Source: DATBLE01 sp963775695
GTDB taxonomy: Bacteria; Actinomycetota; Thermoleophilia; Gaiellales; Gaiellaceae
Assembly: GCA_963775695.1 (NCBI GenBank)
Contig: CAVZJU010000002.1
Span: forward strand, 372,001-436,000
Length of the DNA: 64,000 nt
Reading direction: 5' to 3'
Shown here in pieces: positions 17,041 through 25,197 of the stretch. The notes under the pieces were generated by a model, which was given only the letters and a program-made list of their open reading frames with translations, was not told the DNA's origin and made no database searches. The position numbers and the translations under genes are program-made. Positions within the stretch are counted from its first letter, which is position 1, and each line of letters begins with the position of its first letter.

Positions 17041-17109
17041 AGGCACGCCACGAGCATTCCCGGCATTGGGTCGCGGGTAGTCGTCGGCAGTGGCTGGTAG
17101 AGCGCGGCT

Positions 17110-17129
17110 GTACGCAAATCCGTACGCAA
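17110..17129. repeat. Direct repeat GTACGCAA x2, orphan integrase-arm-like site
   Basis: GTACGCAA occurs at 17110-17117 and 17122-17129 (12-bp period). The identical 20-mer is at 22711-22730, and the preceding 25-30 bp are also similar (GTAGTYGTCGGYAG...GCGCGG). Its structure resembles arm-type binding sites of tyrosine integrases. No att core is visible next to this copy. Confidence 0.45.
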
Positions 17130-17203
17130 CTGTCGCCTCTTGCCGGACGAAGGGATGACGAACGAGGAGTGGCGAACACCGGGCTACGCGCCACTGGGCA
17201 CGG

Positions 17204-18157
17204 CTACCCTCGCCCCTGATTTGCAGTGGCCTCGCCCGCTGCGACGTCGGCCGCCGCGGTAGGCACGAGTAGCCGTCCGCCGAAGACGACGGCGCAGAGC
17301 GCGAACCATGCCCAGCCGAGCGCAAGACCGCCGACGACATCCGACAGCCAGTGCAGGTCGAGCAGGACGCGGCTCGCCGCCACGCCGACAGCGATCGCCA
17401 CGGCCGCGGCAATGACGACATGGCGAACCGGGCGACGGAGCGCACGCCCGATGATCAGTGCGGTTGCGGCATAGAAGGCAGCCGCCGTCGCCGAATGCCC
17501 GCTCGGGAACGAGGGCCCGAGCCTCGCAGCCGCTGGATCGAGCGTCGGACGGACGCGGCCGACCAGGTCCTTGACGCCGAGCTGGGCGAGCTCCATGCCG
17601 CCTAGCACGACAAGCAGGAAGAGGAACGTCCGGCGGTTGCCGCGCCAGAGCAGATCGACGACCGTGAGCACGAGGGCGAGCACCACGACGATCTGGATGC
17701 TCCCGAGATCGGTGATCGCGTGCAGGCCGCGTGTCGAAGTGTCGCTCCGGTGGTCATACCCCCATGCCGCTACGGAGTTGTCGACGCGCTGGATGACCGC
17801 GACCCTCCGCACCAGGAGCGCGAGGAGGCCGAGCACGAGCCCGCCGACCAGCGTCACGGCAAGGGCGAGCGTCAGCAGGAGGCCGCTGGCGACTTCGCGA
17901 TCGAGCCGTCGTGCGAGGACCCGCCGGAAACGCGTGTGCGGCTTGACCGCCTGGCCGACCGCGCGCGCGACCTCCTCGGTCGGACGCTCCGGCACCGCAC
18001 CGGAACGCCCGTACCAGTGTGCGGCGAGGAGCGCGAGAAGGCCAGCGACGAGCACTGCAGTCAGGTCGGCGAGAAACGGCATCGCGATGCGGAAACCAGC
18101 CCGGCGGGGTAGTCCGTCGCGAGCCGATGTTTCCAGATCGGACACACGGGAAACCAT
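17204..18157 (-). CDS. PAP2 family phosphatase
   Basis: 317 residues. An N-terminal membrane helix is followed by a linker and the PAP2 domain. The three phosphatase motifs are visible: KDLVGRVRP (KxxxxxxRP), PSFPSGHSATAAAF (PSGH) and SRVLLDLHWLSDVVGG (SRxxxxxHxxxD). It dephosphorylates a lipid phosphate such as phosphatidate or undecaprenyl pyrophosphate at the outer face of the membrane. It is divergent from a second PAP2 gene 48 bp away, in front of a lipid-kinase gene. Confidence 0.92.
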   Translation of the reverse strand: MVSRVSDLETSARDGLPRRAGFRIAMPFLADLTAVLVAGLLALLAAHWYGRSGAVPERPTEEVARAVGQAVKPHTRFRRVLARRLDREVASGLLLTLALAVTLVGGLVLGLLALLVRRVAVIQRVDNSVAAWGYDHRSDTSTRGLHAITDLGSIQIVVVLALVLTVVDLLWRGNRRTFLFLLVVLGGMELAQLGVKDLVGRVRPTLDPAAARLGPSFPSGHSATAAAFYAATALIIGRALRRPVRHVVIAAAVAIAVGVAASRVLLDLHWLSDVVGGLALGWAWFALCAVVFGGRLLVPTAAADVAAGEATANQGRG

Positions 18158-18205
18158 GTCTCACGCGGCCCGGGGCTTCTGCCTCGCCGAAAGGAGCCTG
18201 TCTAC

Positions 18206-19003
18206 TTGTCTACCGAAAACATTACGACCCTGGACCATTCCCCTGCTCGCGCCCGCTCTGATCGCGACCGGTCGGCGTTCGACTTCCCGGTTCTGGACAG
18301 GCAGCCCGGGGCGATCGGGCGCCGTCTCGCAGCACTGCCCGGCGACGGGCATCCCGTATGGACGTACGTGTGCGGCATCGTGATCGCGCTGCTTGCGATC
18401 GCGTCGCTCTCGATCGTCGCCGGCTTCGTCGTCACTCACGTGCTGCTTCGCGCCCACGCAGTCGCAAGCGACGACGAGAGCGTCATTCGTTTTCTTGCCC
18501 GGCACCGTTCGAGCGGGCTGACCGATGCCTCGCTCGTCGGGTCGATCATGGCCGGCGGCGTCGTCCTGCCGATCGTCGTCGGGATCGCCGCGTTGGTCGC
18601 AGCCGTCGCCAAGCACTGGCGGCTGGCCGGGTTCCTGCTCTTCGCACTCGCAGTCGAGTCGGCCTCCTACCGGACGACGACGCTCGTGATCCACCGCCAC
18701 CGGCCGGAGGTTCAACGCCTGGAGAAGCTGCCGGTGGATGCGAGTTACCCGTCCGGACACATGGCGGCCTCGATCGCCGTCTATTGCGGACTCGCGCTAC
18801 TCCTGGCCTCGCGCATCAAGCGCCGCCCGGCGCAGGTGGCGATCTGGATCGTCGCAGCGTTGATCCCGGTCTATGTCGCGTTCTCCCGCATGTATCGCGG
18901 CATGCATCATCCGACCGACATCGCAGGCGGCGTGGTCATCGGAATCGCTGCGCTCTGCGCCCTCGTCCTCGTCACCCGCGCTGCAGGGAGCGCGTCGAGA
19001 TGA
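18206..19003 (+). CDS. PAP2 family phosphatase
   Basis: 265 residues from TTG 18206 with AAAGGAG upstream. Motifs: the first (KxxxxxxRP region) is reduced to IHRHRPEVQRLEKLP, then the clear PSGHMAASIAVYCGLA and SRMYRGMHHPTDIAGG. At least five membrane segments are present. It is the first gene of a + operon: its stop overlaps the lipid kinase start (ATGA). The combination suggests coordinated lipid phosphorylation and dephosphorylation. Confidence 0.9.
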   Translation: MSTENITTLDHSPARARSDRDRSAFDFPVLDRQPGAIGRRLAALPGDGHPVWTYVCGIVIALLAIASLSIVAGFVVTHVLLRAHAVASDDESVIRFLARHRSSGLTDASLVGSIMAGGVVLPIVVGIAALVAAVAKHWRLAGFLLFALAVESASYRTTTLVIHRHRPEVQRLEKLPVDASYPSGHMAASIAVYCGLALLLASRIKRRPAQVAIWIVAALIPVYVAFSRMYRGMHHPTDIAGGVVIGIAALCALVLVTRAAGSASR

Positions 19004-19905
19004 AAGTCGCCGTTGTCGCGCACGCCGGCAAGTCCTTCGGAGGAGGGTTGACGGAGCTGCGCCGGGAGTTCGAGCGCCAGGGCGTCGACGACCCGATGTG
19101 GATCGAGGTGCGGAAGAGTCGGTTCGCGCCGAAGCAGGTCAAGCGCGCGCTCGCCGACGGCGCCGAGGTGCTCTTTGTTTGGGGCGGCGACGGAACGGTG
19201 CAGCGCTCGGTCGATGCGATGGCCGGCTCGAAGACACCGCTGGCGATCCTGCCGGCGGGCACGGCGAACCTGCTCGCGACAAATCTGGGCATACCGCAGG
19301 ACATCGAGCGCGCCGTCGCGATCGGCCTCCGTGGCGAGCGGCGCTCACTCGACGTCGGCCGGTTCAACGGCGAACGCTTCGCCGTCATGGCAGGCGCAGG
19401 CTTCGACGCGGCGATGATCGAGCAGGCCGACGGCACGCTCAAGGACCGCCTCGGCCGCGTCGCGTACGTCTGGACCGGGTCGCAGAAGCTCCGCGCCAAG
19501 CCGTTCAAGGCGAAGATCGACGTCGACGGAGTCCGCTGGTACGCCGGCGACGCGAGCTGCATCCTCTTCGGCAACGTCGGGCGCCTGTTCGGCGGTATCG
19601 AGGTGTTCCGGGATGCGCGCCCGGACGACGGACGGCTCGAGCTCGGCGTGATCAACGCCGAGGGCATCACAGACTGGATGCGTGCGATCGCACGAACCGC
19701 GGCAGGGCATCCGGAGCGGTCGCCGCTCGTTCAGACCACCACCGCCGAGAAGATCGACGTCAAGCTGAACCGAAAGGTTCTCTACGAGGTTGACGGCGGC
19801 GATCGCGAGAAGGTCAAGTCCTTCACCGTCAAGGTGCAGCCCGCGGCGATCACGATCTGCCAGCCAAAGGAGGAGTGGGAACAGCGTGACGACAGTGCAA
19901 ACTGA
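19000..19905 (+). CDS. Diacylglycerol kinase-family lipid kinase
   Basis: 301 residues, ATG overlapping the upstream PAP2 stop. The DAGK catalytic domain is marked by LFVWGGDGTVQRSVDAM (the GGDGT nucleotide motif, about 62-66), ILPAGTANLLATNLGIP (about 84-100), and MAGAGFDAAMIEQAD. Like DgkB/YegS proteins it would use ATP to phosphorylate diacylglycerol or a related lipid in the cytoplasm. The C-terminal part is the usual beta-sandwich. The gene overlaps the DUF1206 gene by 20 bp. Confidence 0.92.
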   Translation: MKVAVVAHAGKSFGGGLTELRREFERQGVDDPMWIEVRKSRFAPKQVKRALADGAEVLFVWGGDGTVQRSVDAMAGSKTPLAILPAGTANLLATNLGIPQDIERAVAIGLRGERRSLDVGRFNGERFAVMAGAGFDAAMIEQADGTLKDRLGRVAYVWTGSQKLRAKPFKAKIDVDGVRWYAGDASCILFGNVGRLFGGIEVFRDARPDDGRLELGVINAEGITDWMRAIARTAAGHPERSPLVQTTTAEKIDVKLNRKVLYEVDGGDREKVKSFTVKVQPAAITICQPKEEWEQRDDSAN

Positions 19906-20725
19906 TTCAGCGGCCCGGTTGCGCCGAGCGCGCTCTGGGGGCGAAAGATTCGTCCAGACCCCCGCCTACGCCATGCTCTCGCGCGCCGGTTTCGTCGCGC
20001 GGGCTTTCATCTACGGAATCATCGGCGTTCTCGCCTTCGACCTCGCGGTCGGGCATGGCGGCAAGATCACGAACCAGCAGGGTGCGCTGCGAACGATCGA
20101 GCATCAGTCCTTCGGTCATGTCCTGCTCACACTCCTGGCGATCGGGCTGGGCTGCTATGCCGTGTGGCGGCTGGTGCGGGCCGCCCTCGGTCACGGCCGC
20201 GAGGGAGCCGACCGCAGCATCGAACGGCTCGGCGCGTTCGGCAGCGGGATCATCTATTTGTTGATGTGCGTGATCGCTGTTCAGATCCTCACCGGCCCCG
20301 GTACATCGGGAGGGAGCGCGAAGAAGACCGCGAGCGACGTCTTCGGCTGGCCGGCGGGGCGCTGGCTCGTCGGCGTCGCCGGCGTCGTGCTCGCGGGTGT
20401 CGCGATCTACCAGTTCATCCGCGGCGCGCGACAGAAGTTCCTCGACGACTCGAAGACGGAGGAGATCCCGCGTGTGGTCCTGCCCTGGTTCAAGGGACTC
20501 GGCACGGTCGGTCACGTGGCGCGCGCGATCGTCTTCGGGCTGGTCGCCGTGTTCCTCATCAAGGCGGCGTACGACTACAAGGCGAACGAGGCGATCGGCC
20601 TCGACGGCGCGCTCGCGAAGCTCTACGACGGCGCCTACGGCTCCTGGCTGCTTGGCGTTGTCGCACTCGGGTTGATCACCTTCTCCTGCTTCTCGCTCGT
20701 CGAGGCGCGTTACCGGCGGATCTAG
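19886..20725 (+). CDS. DUF1206 domain membrane protein
   Basis: 279 residues from GTG 19886, preceded by AAGGAGGAG inside the end of the kinase gene. Three repeats of a two-helix unit are visible: LSRAGFVARAFIYGIIGVLA, IERLGAFGSGIIYLLMCVIA and LGTVGHVARAIVFGLVAVFL. This matches DUF1206, a membrane family of unknown function found mainly in Actinobacteria. Position in the PAP2-kinase-PhoD operon points to an envelope or lipid role. Confidence 0.88.
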   Translation: MTTVQTDSAARLRRARSGGERFVQTPAYAMLSRAGFVARAFIYGIIGVLAFDLAVGHGGKITNQQGALRTIEHQSFGHVLLTLLAIGLGCYAVWRLVRAALGHGREGADRSIERLGAFGSGIIYLLMCVIAVQILTGPGTSGGSAKKTASDVFGWPAGRWLVGVAGVVLAGVAIYQFIRGARQKFLDDSKTEEIPRVVLPWFKGLGTVGHVARAIVFGLVAVFLIKAAYDYKANEAIGLDGALAKLYDGAYGSWLLGVVALGLITFSCFSLVEARYRRI

Positions 20726-20739
20726 ATCTGGGACTGCAC

Positions 20740-22431
20740 ATGGCGAAGCCCGCAGACCTCGTTCTCGGCCCCATGCTGCGCTACGCCGGCACGGAGAGCG
20801 CGACGTTCTGGGTCGAGACGAGCGCTCCCTGCGAGGTCGAGATCCTCGGCCATCGCGCGTCGACGTTCACCGTCGAGGGGCATCACTACGCGCTGCTCTT
20901 GGTCTCCGACCTGACGCCAGCTAGCGTCATGCCGTATGACGTGCGGCTCGACGGCGAGCTCGTCTGGCCGCTTGACGACGGACGGCCGCAGCCCGTCGTT
21001 CACACGCGCAACCAGGAGCCGCGAACGCGCCTCGTGTTCGGATCGTGCCGGGTCGGAGACCCGCAGCCGACGAAGCTTGGGCCGGAGTGGCCCGACGATG
21101 TGAAAGCGCTCGGGATCGACGCGCTCTGGACCTACTCGAAGCAGCTGCAGCGCGGGGAGATGGAGTGGCCGGACGCAGTCCTCCTCCTCGGCGACCAGAC
21201 GTATGCGGACGAGGTCTCGCCCGCCACGCTCGAGTTCATCAGGGAGCGGCGCGGCACGGACATCCCACCCGGCGAGCAGGTCGCCGACTTCGAGGAGTAC
21301 ACCCGGCTCTACCACGAGTCGTGGTCGGAGCCCGACATCCGCTGGCTCCTCTCCACCGTGCCGACGGCGATGATCTTCGACGACCACGACGTCCACGACG
21401 ACTGGAACATCTCCTGGCGCTGGGTCGAGGAGATGCGCCGAAAGAAGTGGTGGGACGCGCGCATCACCGGCGCGTTCATGGCCTACTGGCTCTACCAGCA
21501 TCTCGGCAACCTCTCCCCGCCTGAACTCGACGCCGACACGACCTTTCTGCAGGTGAAGGACGCTGAGGATGCCGGGCCGCTGCTGCGACGGCTCGCACAC
21601 ACATGGGATCGCGAGTCGGCAGCCAGCCGCTGGGCGTTCTACCGAGACTTTGGCAACACCCGCCTGCTCGTCCTCGACTCGCGGGCTGCGCGCGTGCTCT
21701 CAGACGGTCGCCGGCAGATGATCGACGACGAGGAGTGGGACTGGATCGTCGAGCACTCGAGCGGCGCGTTCGACCACGTCGTGATCGCGAGCACGCTGCC
21801 TGTGTTTCTGCCCCGCGGCATCCATCACCTCCAAGCATGGAACGAGGCGCTCTGCGCCGGCCGCTGGGGGCGGCTCGCGGCGAACCTGAGCGAGCGTCTG
21901 CGCCGAGCTGTCGATCTCGAACATTGGGCCGCCTTCAACCGCTCGTTCGAGCAGCTGTGCGACTGGCTGCGCGCGGTCGCGCGCGGAACGGAAGGAGCCG
22001 AGCCACCCGCCTCCGTCCTGCTGCTCGGCGGTGACGTGCATTGCAGCTCGATCAACGAGGTCGACCTCGGAAACGGCGTGTCGTGTCGCGTGCATCAGCT
22101 CGTCTGCTCGCCGTTCCGCAATCCCCTCTCGGCGAAAGAGCGGCGCATCGTGCGGGCTACCGGCTCTCGCGTCTCCGAGAAGTTCTTCGCACCACTGGCG
22201 AAGCTGGCCGGAGTCGAAGCGCCGTCGGCGAACTGGAAGCCGATCAGAAAGGCGACCTTCGACAACACCCTCGGGGAGCTCTCGCTCGACGGACGCACGG
22301 CATCGACGACGTTCCGGCGAAGCCCACGCGAGGGCGAGGATCCCGAGGTGCTCGTCGCGGATCCGCCGGTTGCGCTCGCTAGCGCAGGCGACGAGGCACG
22401 ACGCCCGGCAGCGCGAAGCTTCGCTTCGTGA
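20740..22431 (+). CDS. PhoD-like metallophosphatase
   Basis: 563 residues from ATG 20740, 14 bp after the DUF1206 gene. Motifs: an N-terminal Ig-like domain (LGPMLRYAGTESATFWVET), LVFGSCRVGDP, LLLGDQTYADEV (about 150), IFDDHDVHDDW (about 213-221), and LLLGGDVHCSSINEV (about 430). These are the metal ligands of the PhoD phosphodiesterase/alkaline phosphatase family. No signal peptide or Tat motif is seen, so a cytoplasmic location is likely, unlike secreted PhoD. It is the last gene of the lipid/phosphate operon. Confidence 0.88.
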   Translation: MAKPADLVLGPMLRYAGTESATFWVETSAPCEVEILGHRASTFTVEGHHYALLLVSDLTPASVMPYDVRLDGELVWPLDDGRPQPVVHTRNQEPRTRLVFGSCRVGDPQPTKLGPEWPDDVKALGIDALWTYSKQLQRGEMEWPDAVLLLGDQTYADEVSPATLEFIRERRGTDIPPGEQVADFEEYTRLYHESWSEPDIRWLLSTVPTAMIFDDHDVHDDWNISWRWVEEMRRKKWWDARITGAFMAYWLYQHLGNLSPPELDADTTFLQVKDAEDAGPLLRRLAHTWDRESAASRWAFYRDFGNTRLLVLDSRAARVLSDGRRQMIDDEEWDWIVEHSSGAFDHVVIASTLPVFLPRGIHHLQAWNEALCAGRWGRLAANLSERLRRAVDLEHWAAFNRSFEQLCDWLRAVARGTEGAEPPASVLLLGGDVHCSSINEVDLGNGVSCRVHQLVCSPFRNPLSAKERRIVRATGSRVSEKFFAPLAKLAGVEAPSANWKPIRKATFDNTLGELSLDGRTASTTFRRSPREGEDPEVLVADPPVALASAGDEARRPAARSFAS

Positions 22432-22529
22432 GCGACGGTCACCCGGTCTCGAAAATCGGAGCCGCCTCGTCCCGGGCCTCCCGGAATCACCACTGACGGG
22501 GCGATGGGGATGCACAATGCCTGTAAAGG

Positions 22530-22558
22530 AAGAAAGCCCTGATTCACAGGGCTTTCTT
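22530..22558 (-). terminator. Hairpin terminator of a tRNA gene
   Basis: AAGAAAGCCCTG-ATTCA-CAGGGCTTTCTT is a perfect 12-bp stem with 5-nt loop, adjacent to the tRNA 3' half at 22561. Read on the minus strand it lies just after the tRNA 3' end and is followed by a T-rich run, as expected for the original tRNA terminator. It could also serve the convergent PhoD operon. Confidence 0.7.
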
Positions 22559-22560
22559 TG

Positions 22561-22602
22561 TGTGCCCGCCAGGACTCGAACCTGGGACACACGGATTATG
22601 AG
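22561..22602 (-). pseudogene. 3' half of a CAU-anticodon tRNA (att-site scar)
   Basis: Read on the minus strand: anticodon loop CTCATAA, stem TCCGT, variable loop GTGTC, T-arm CCAGG-TTCGAGT-CCTGG, acceptor CGGGCAC and discriminator A. The 5' half (acceptor GTGCCCG) is not found in the window. The cut point in the anticodon loop and the 42-nt length are the same as for the att copy at 32544-32585, so this is probably a displaced tRNA end left by an integrative element. Its acceptor and T-stem differ from the tRNA at 36803, so it derives from another tRNA gene. Confidence 0.7.
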
Positions 22603-22865
22603 AGCGAACGCCGGGACTACCGCTCACTACCCGTGACCACCGACAGGCGGAAATCCAGGGCTATTGCCGCCTCCAAGTAGTTGTAGGTAGTTGTCGGTAG
22701 AGGCGCGGGCGTACGCAAATCCGTACGCAAACGCGGGCCTCGGACGGCACCCGGGTCTGTTCAGACGAGAGCACGCTGGCACAGGCGAGGAGCGCCCGTT
22801 ACCGGCGCGGCCTACGGAAGGCGCGCCGCCTCCGCCACGAGTCGTTCACGGTGGGAATCAATCGC
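22603..22865. repeat. Island-end sequence with GTACGCAA direct repeat
   Basis: No gene is seen in this gap. GTACGCAA at 22711-22718 and 22723-22730 repeats with 12-bp period, 109 bp from the tRNA-half core, comparable to the arm-like repeat at 32669-32692 (84 bp from its core). The same 20-mer is at 17110-17129. Confidence 0.5.
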
Positions 22866-23339
22866 CTATCGATCGAGTCGATAGATGCGCTCGACGACCT
22901 CGGCGCCAACCCCTGGCGCGAACGACGTTTCGGAGGCCACCTCGACAAAGCCCGCTCGAGCAAGCACCTTCGCCGACGCAGCATTGTGACTGGCCACGCG
23001 ACCATAAAGGGGTCTGGTCGCTTCGATCGCAAGGAACGCACGGAGGGCCCGCGACGCGAACCCTTGACCCCACCGCGCCGGTGCGATCCAGTACGTGACC
23101 TCCCGTTCTCCCTCCATCGTGAAGCTGCCTACCCTCCCCACGAATTCCCCGTCGTCGTCGATCGCCAGCAGCGTGTTTGAAGGGTCGCTGCGGACGCGCT
23201 CGTAGTGGGCGTCGAACGCGCTACGGTCGGACGGATTTGCCCGCGTAAACGCCGCCATCTGGACCGCACGAGGATCGCTCTCCCAGATAAAGAGCGCGTC
23301 GAGATCGCTGTCTGCGAACGTCCGAAGAGTTATCGCCAT
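22866..23339 (-). CDS. GNAT family N-acetyltransferase
   Basis: 157 residues from ATG 23339 (ATG 23345 adds two residues). Family features: ITLRTFADSDLDALFIWESD at the start, EVTYWIAPARWGQGFASRAL as the acetyl-CoA loop (R-W-G-x-G-x-A), and RVASHNAASAKVLARAGF. This is the RimJ-like subgroup; the substrate is unknown. It is divergent from a second GNAT gene about 110 bp away. Confidence 0.85.
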   Translation of the reverse strand: MAITLRTFADSDLDALFIWESDPRAVQMAAFTRANPSDRSAFDAHYERVRSDPSNTLLAIDDDGEFVGRVGSFTMEGEREVTYWIAPARWGQGFASRALRAFLAIEATRPLYGRVASHNAASAKVLARAGFVEVASETSFAPGVGAEVVERIYRLDR

Positions 23340-23447
23340 AAGCACAGCCCGCGATCATGTCCCGGCGCATTCAACGAGCGTAGCGTCAGGGGTCATTTAG
23401 CAACACTCGCGCAGCCGAGTGCCATGCGGCCTCGCGGCTAGGCTGGG

Positions 23448-24020
23448 TTGGTGGTGGGGTCGGGGTACACGATTGAGGCTCTCGATAAGTCGAACTGGGA
23501 CGCGTTCGCCAGGCTGGTCGAGGCGAACAACGGCGTCTTCGGGGGTTGTTGGTGCATGGGCTTTCATCCGGATGACAGCCGCGAGCCGGCGTTGAACCGA
23601 GAACGCAAGCTCGCACGGGTGCGGGCAGGCAGAGCGCATGCGGCCCTTGTTTTCGATGGCGACGACTGTGTGGGTTGGTGCCAGTTCGGCGCGCCGGACG
23701 AGGTGCCGAAGATCAAGAACCGGGCTGCCTATGAGAAGAGCCTCGCGACCTTGCCGGACTGGCGGATCGCCTGCAACTTCGTCGGCAAGGGGCACCGGCG
23801 TCAGGGCGTCGCCACGGCGGCGCTCGCAGGGGCGCTCGATCTGATCGCACTTCTCGGCGGCGGCAAGGTAGAGGGCTATCCCGAAGCCGTGGGCTCGGTT
23901 CCTGCCGGCTTCCTCTTCAACGGCGCCCTGTCGACCTACGAGAAGCTGGGATTCGTCCGCGACCGCAAGATCGGAAAGCACCGCTGGGTCGTCACCAAGG
24001 TCGTCGAGCCAACGTCGTAG
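23448..24020 (+). CDS. GNAT-like acetyltransferase
   Basis: 190 residues from TTG 23448 or GTG 23451; a TAGGCT hexamer lies about 6-9 nt upstream, so this may be leaderless. Features: SGYTIEALDKSNWDAFARLV, a cysteine-rich FGGCWCMGFHP, DCVGWCQFGAPDEVP, and FVGKGHRRQGVATAALAGAL, the acetyl-CoA loop with RRxGVA. The type resembles GNATs often found with antibiotic-resistance or accessory regions. The substrate is unknown. Confidence 0.82.
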   Translation: MVVGSGYTIEALDKSNWDAFARLVEANNGVFGGCWCMGFHPDDSREPALNRERKLARVRAGRAHAALVFDGDDCVGWCQFGAPDEVPKIKNRAAYEKSLATLPDWRIACNFVGKGHRRQGVATAALAGALDLIALLGGGKVEGYPEAVGSVPAGFLFNGALSTYEKLGFVRDRKIGKHRWVVTKVVEPTS

Positions 24021-24240
24021 GCGATCTCGCGACGCTCAGGGGTCATTCCGGAACGCTCGCCCAAGCGGTGCTCCGCCCTCGGCTCCGAGCTCGTCCCCAG
24101 CCTTGCCAGCGCACGCCGGGACTCCGCAACGTCGAGTCCGGCCCAAACTGAGGTCGGCTACCCTGTGGCTACAGCGAGACGCGCTTCCTTACTCGCCGAG
24201 CAGGCCTCCACCGATGGTGAGCGAGGAAGGAAGTGGGAGC

Positions 24241-24510
24241 ATGCGGATGATCACGCTGGAGGCGGCGACGCCTGAATCAGGGCGTGCCTTGTACAGCGCC
24301 TCCTCACCGTTCGATCCCGAGTTCGACACCGACGATGAGGGGAAGTGCTTCGTATCAGTCTCAGCCAGCAGTCAGACGGAGACGCTCAAAGTGCTCGACA
24401 CCATTCAGCAGCATCTCGCTGGCGGAGCAGATTCGATCACGAGCTGGGTGACTACGGCAGCACGGACCAGTCCCTTGCCCCCATCGAGGGGAAACGGAGG
24501 TTCGGCATGA
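24241..24510 (+). CDS. Small protein, paralogue of the 24919-25197 gene
   Basis: 89 residues from ATG 24241 with GAGGAAGGAAGTGGGAG upstream. It reads MRMITLEAATPESGRALYSA and FVSVSASSQTETLKVLDTIQ, then QHLAGGAD. The second gene reads METITIEAATHESGRVLYSV, SVRSSSETQTLEITDVIELH and LADGAD, so the two are clear paralogues; even the leader GAGGAAGGAAGTGG is conserved. After GAD this copy diverges into a proline-rich end, possibly a frameshift. The stop overlaps the next ATG (ATGA). Confidence 0.65.
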   Translation: MRMITLEAATPESGRALYSASSPFDPEFDTDDEGKCFVSVSASSQTETLKVLDTIQQHLAGGADSITSWVTTAARTSPLPPSRGNGGSA

Positions 24511-24764
24511 ACCCGAGAGATCGCAGTTGGTGGAAGCCTCCACCGGAAACAACGAGCGAGCACTACGGGAAACTGGCGGAGAGAGCGCGATTGAGGTTGA
24601 GCGAGCCGCCTTCACCACCAGCTGATCCTCCCCAGCGGGGGGACGGACGTTGCGTGAACTGTCGCAGAGGCCGCCCCGAGATCGCAGTCAAGGACGGCGA
24701 TCCCTTCTGCTCGAATGAGTGCGCACGTTCCTGGCACGACCAACTCGTAACAATCGGCGGCTGA
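24507..24764 (+). CDS. Small zinc-finger protein, 85 aa
   Basis: ATG 24507 overlaps the preceding stop and has GGAGG 9 nt upstream. The C-terminal half has CVNCRRGRPEIA...CSNECARSWHD, a C-x2-C...C-x3-C treble-clef-like zinc site with a following histidine. The N-terminal half is charged and proline-rich. It may be a nucleic-acid or protein-binding accessory factor. Coupling to the duplicated small protein suggests joint function. Confidence 0.65.
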   Translation: MNPRDRSWWKPPPETTSEHYGKLAERARLRLSEPPSPPADPPQRGDGRCVNCRRGRPEIAVKDGDPFCSNECARSWHDQLVTIGG

Positions 24765-24918
24765 ATCCCGCCGCCATTCGGACGGCCAGGCGCGGGAGTC
24801 GAACACTACGCCGGCCGGGAGCGCGGGGACGGAACCGATAGGCTGTTCGACCAGCGAGGCCGCCCGTCCTCCTCGTCGAGACAGCGTCTACCTCTAGTAC
24901 GAGGAAGGAAGTGGTGGC

Positions 24919-25197
24919 TTGGAGACGATCACGATCGAGGCGGCGACCCATGAATCGGGACGTGTCCTGTACAGCGTTCTCTCTACGTTTTACCCCGAGT
25001 GGGACACTGATACTGGCGGCAAATGCGTTGTGTCGGTTCGCTCTAGCAGCGAAACGCAGACGCTCGAGATAACCGACGTCATCGAGCTGCATCTTGCTGA
25101 TGGAGCAGACGACGTGAACTCGGTCACATTCGCTCTAGAGAACGACCATTACAGCGCCGAGTCCAGCGACTCGACGACTGGCCCGGTCCGGGGCTGA
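24919..25197 (+). CDS. Small acidic protein, paralogue of the 24241 gene
   Basis: 92 residues from TTG 24919, with GAGGAAGGAAGTGG upstream. The compact beta/alpha pattern, TITIEAATHESGRVLYSVLS, GKCVVSVRSSSETQTLEITD, HLADGADDVNSVTFALEN, shows no known family. Conserved spacing with the other copy suggests a recent tandem duplication that included the ribosome site, followed by insertion or gain of the zinc-finger gene between them. Function unknown. Confidence 0.6.
   Translation: METITIEAATHESGRVLYSVLSTFYPEWDTDTGGKCVVSVRSSSETQTLEITDVIELHLADGADDVNSVTFALENDHYSAESSDSTTGPVRG

Noticed and set aside
20397..20675. A serine/arginine-rich + frame inside the DUF1206 gene
   Set aside because: Frame shadow of DUF1206; no independent start signal.
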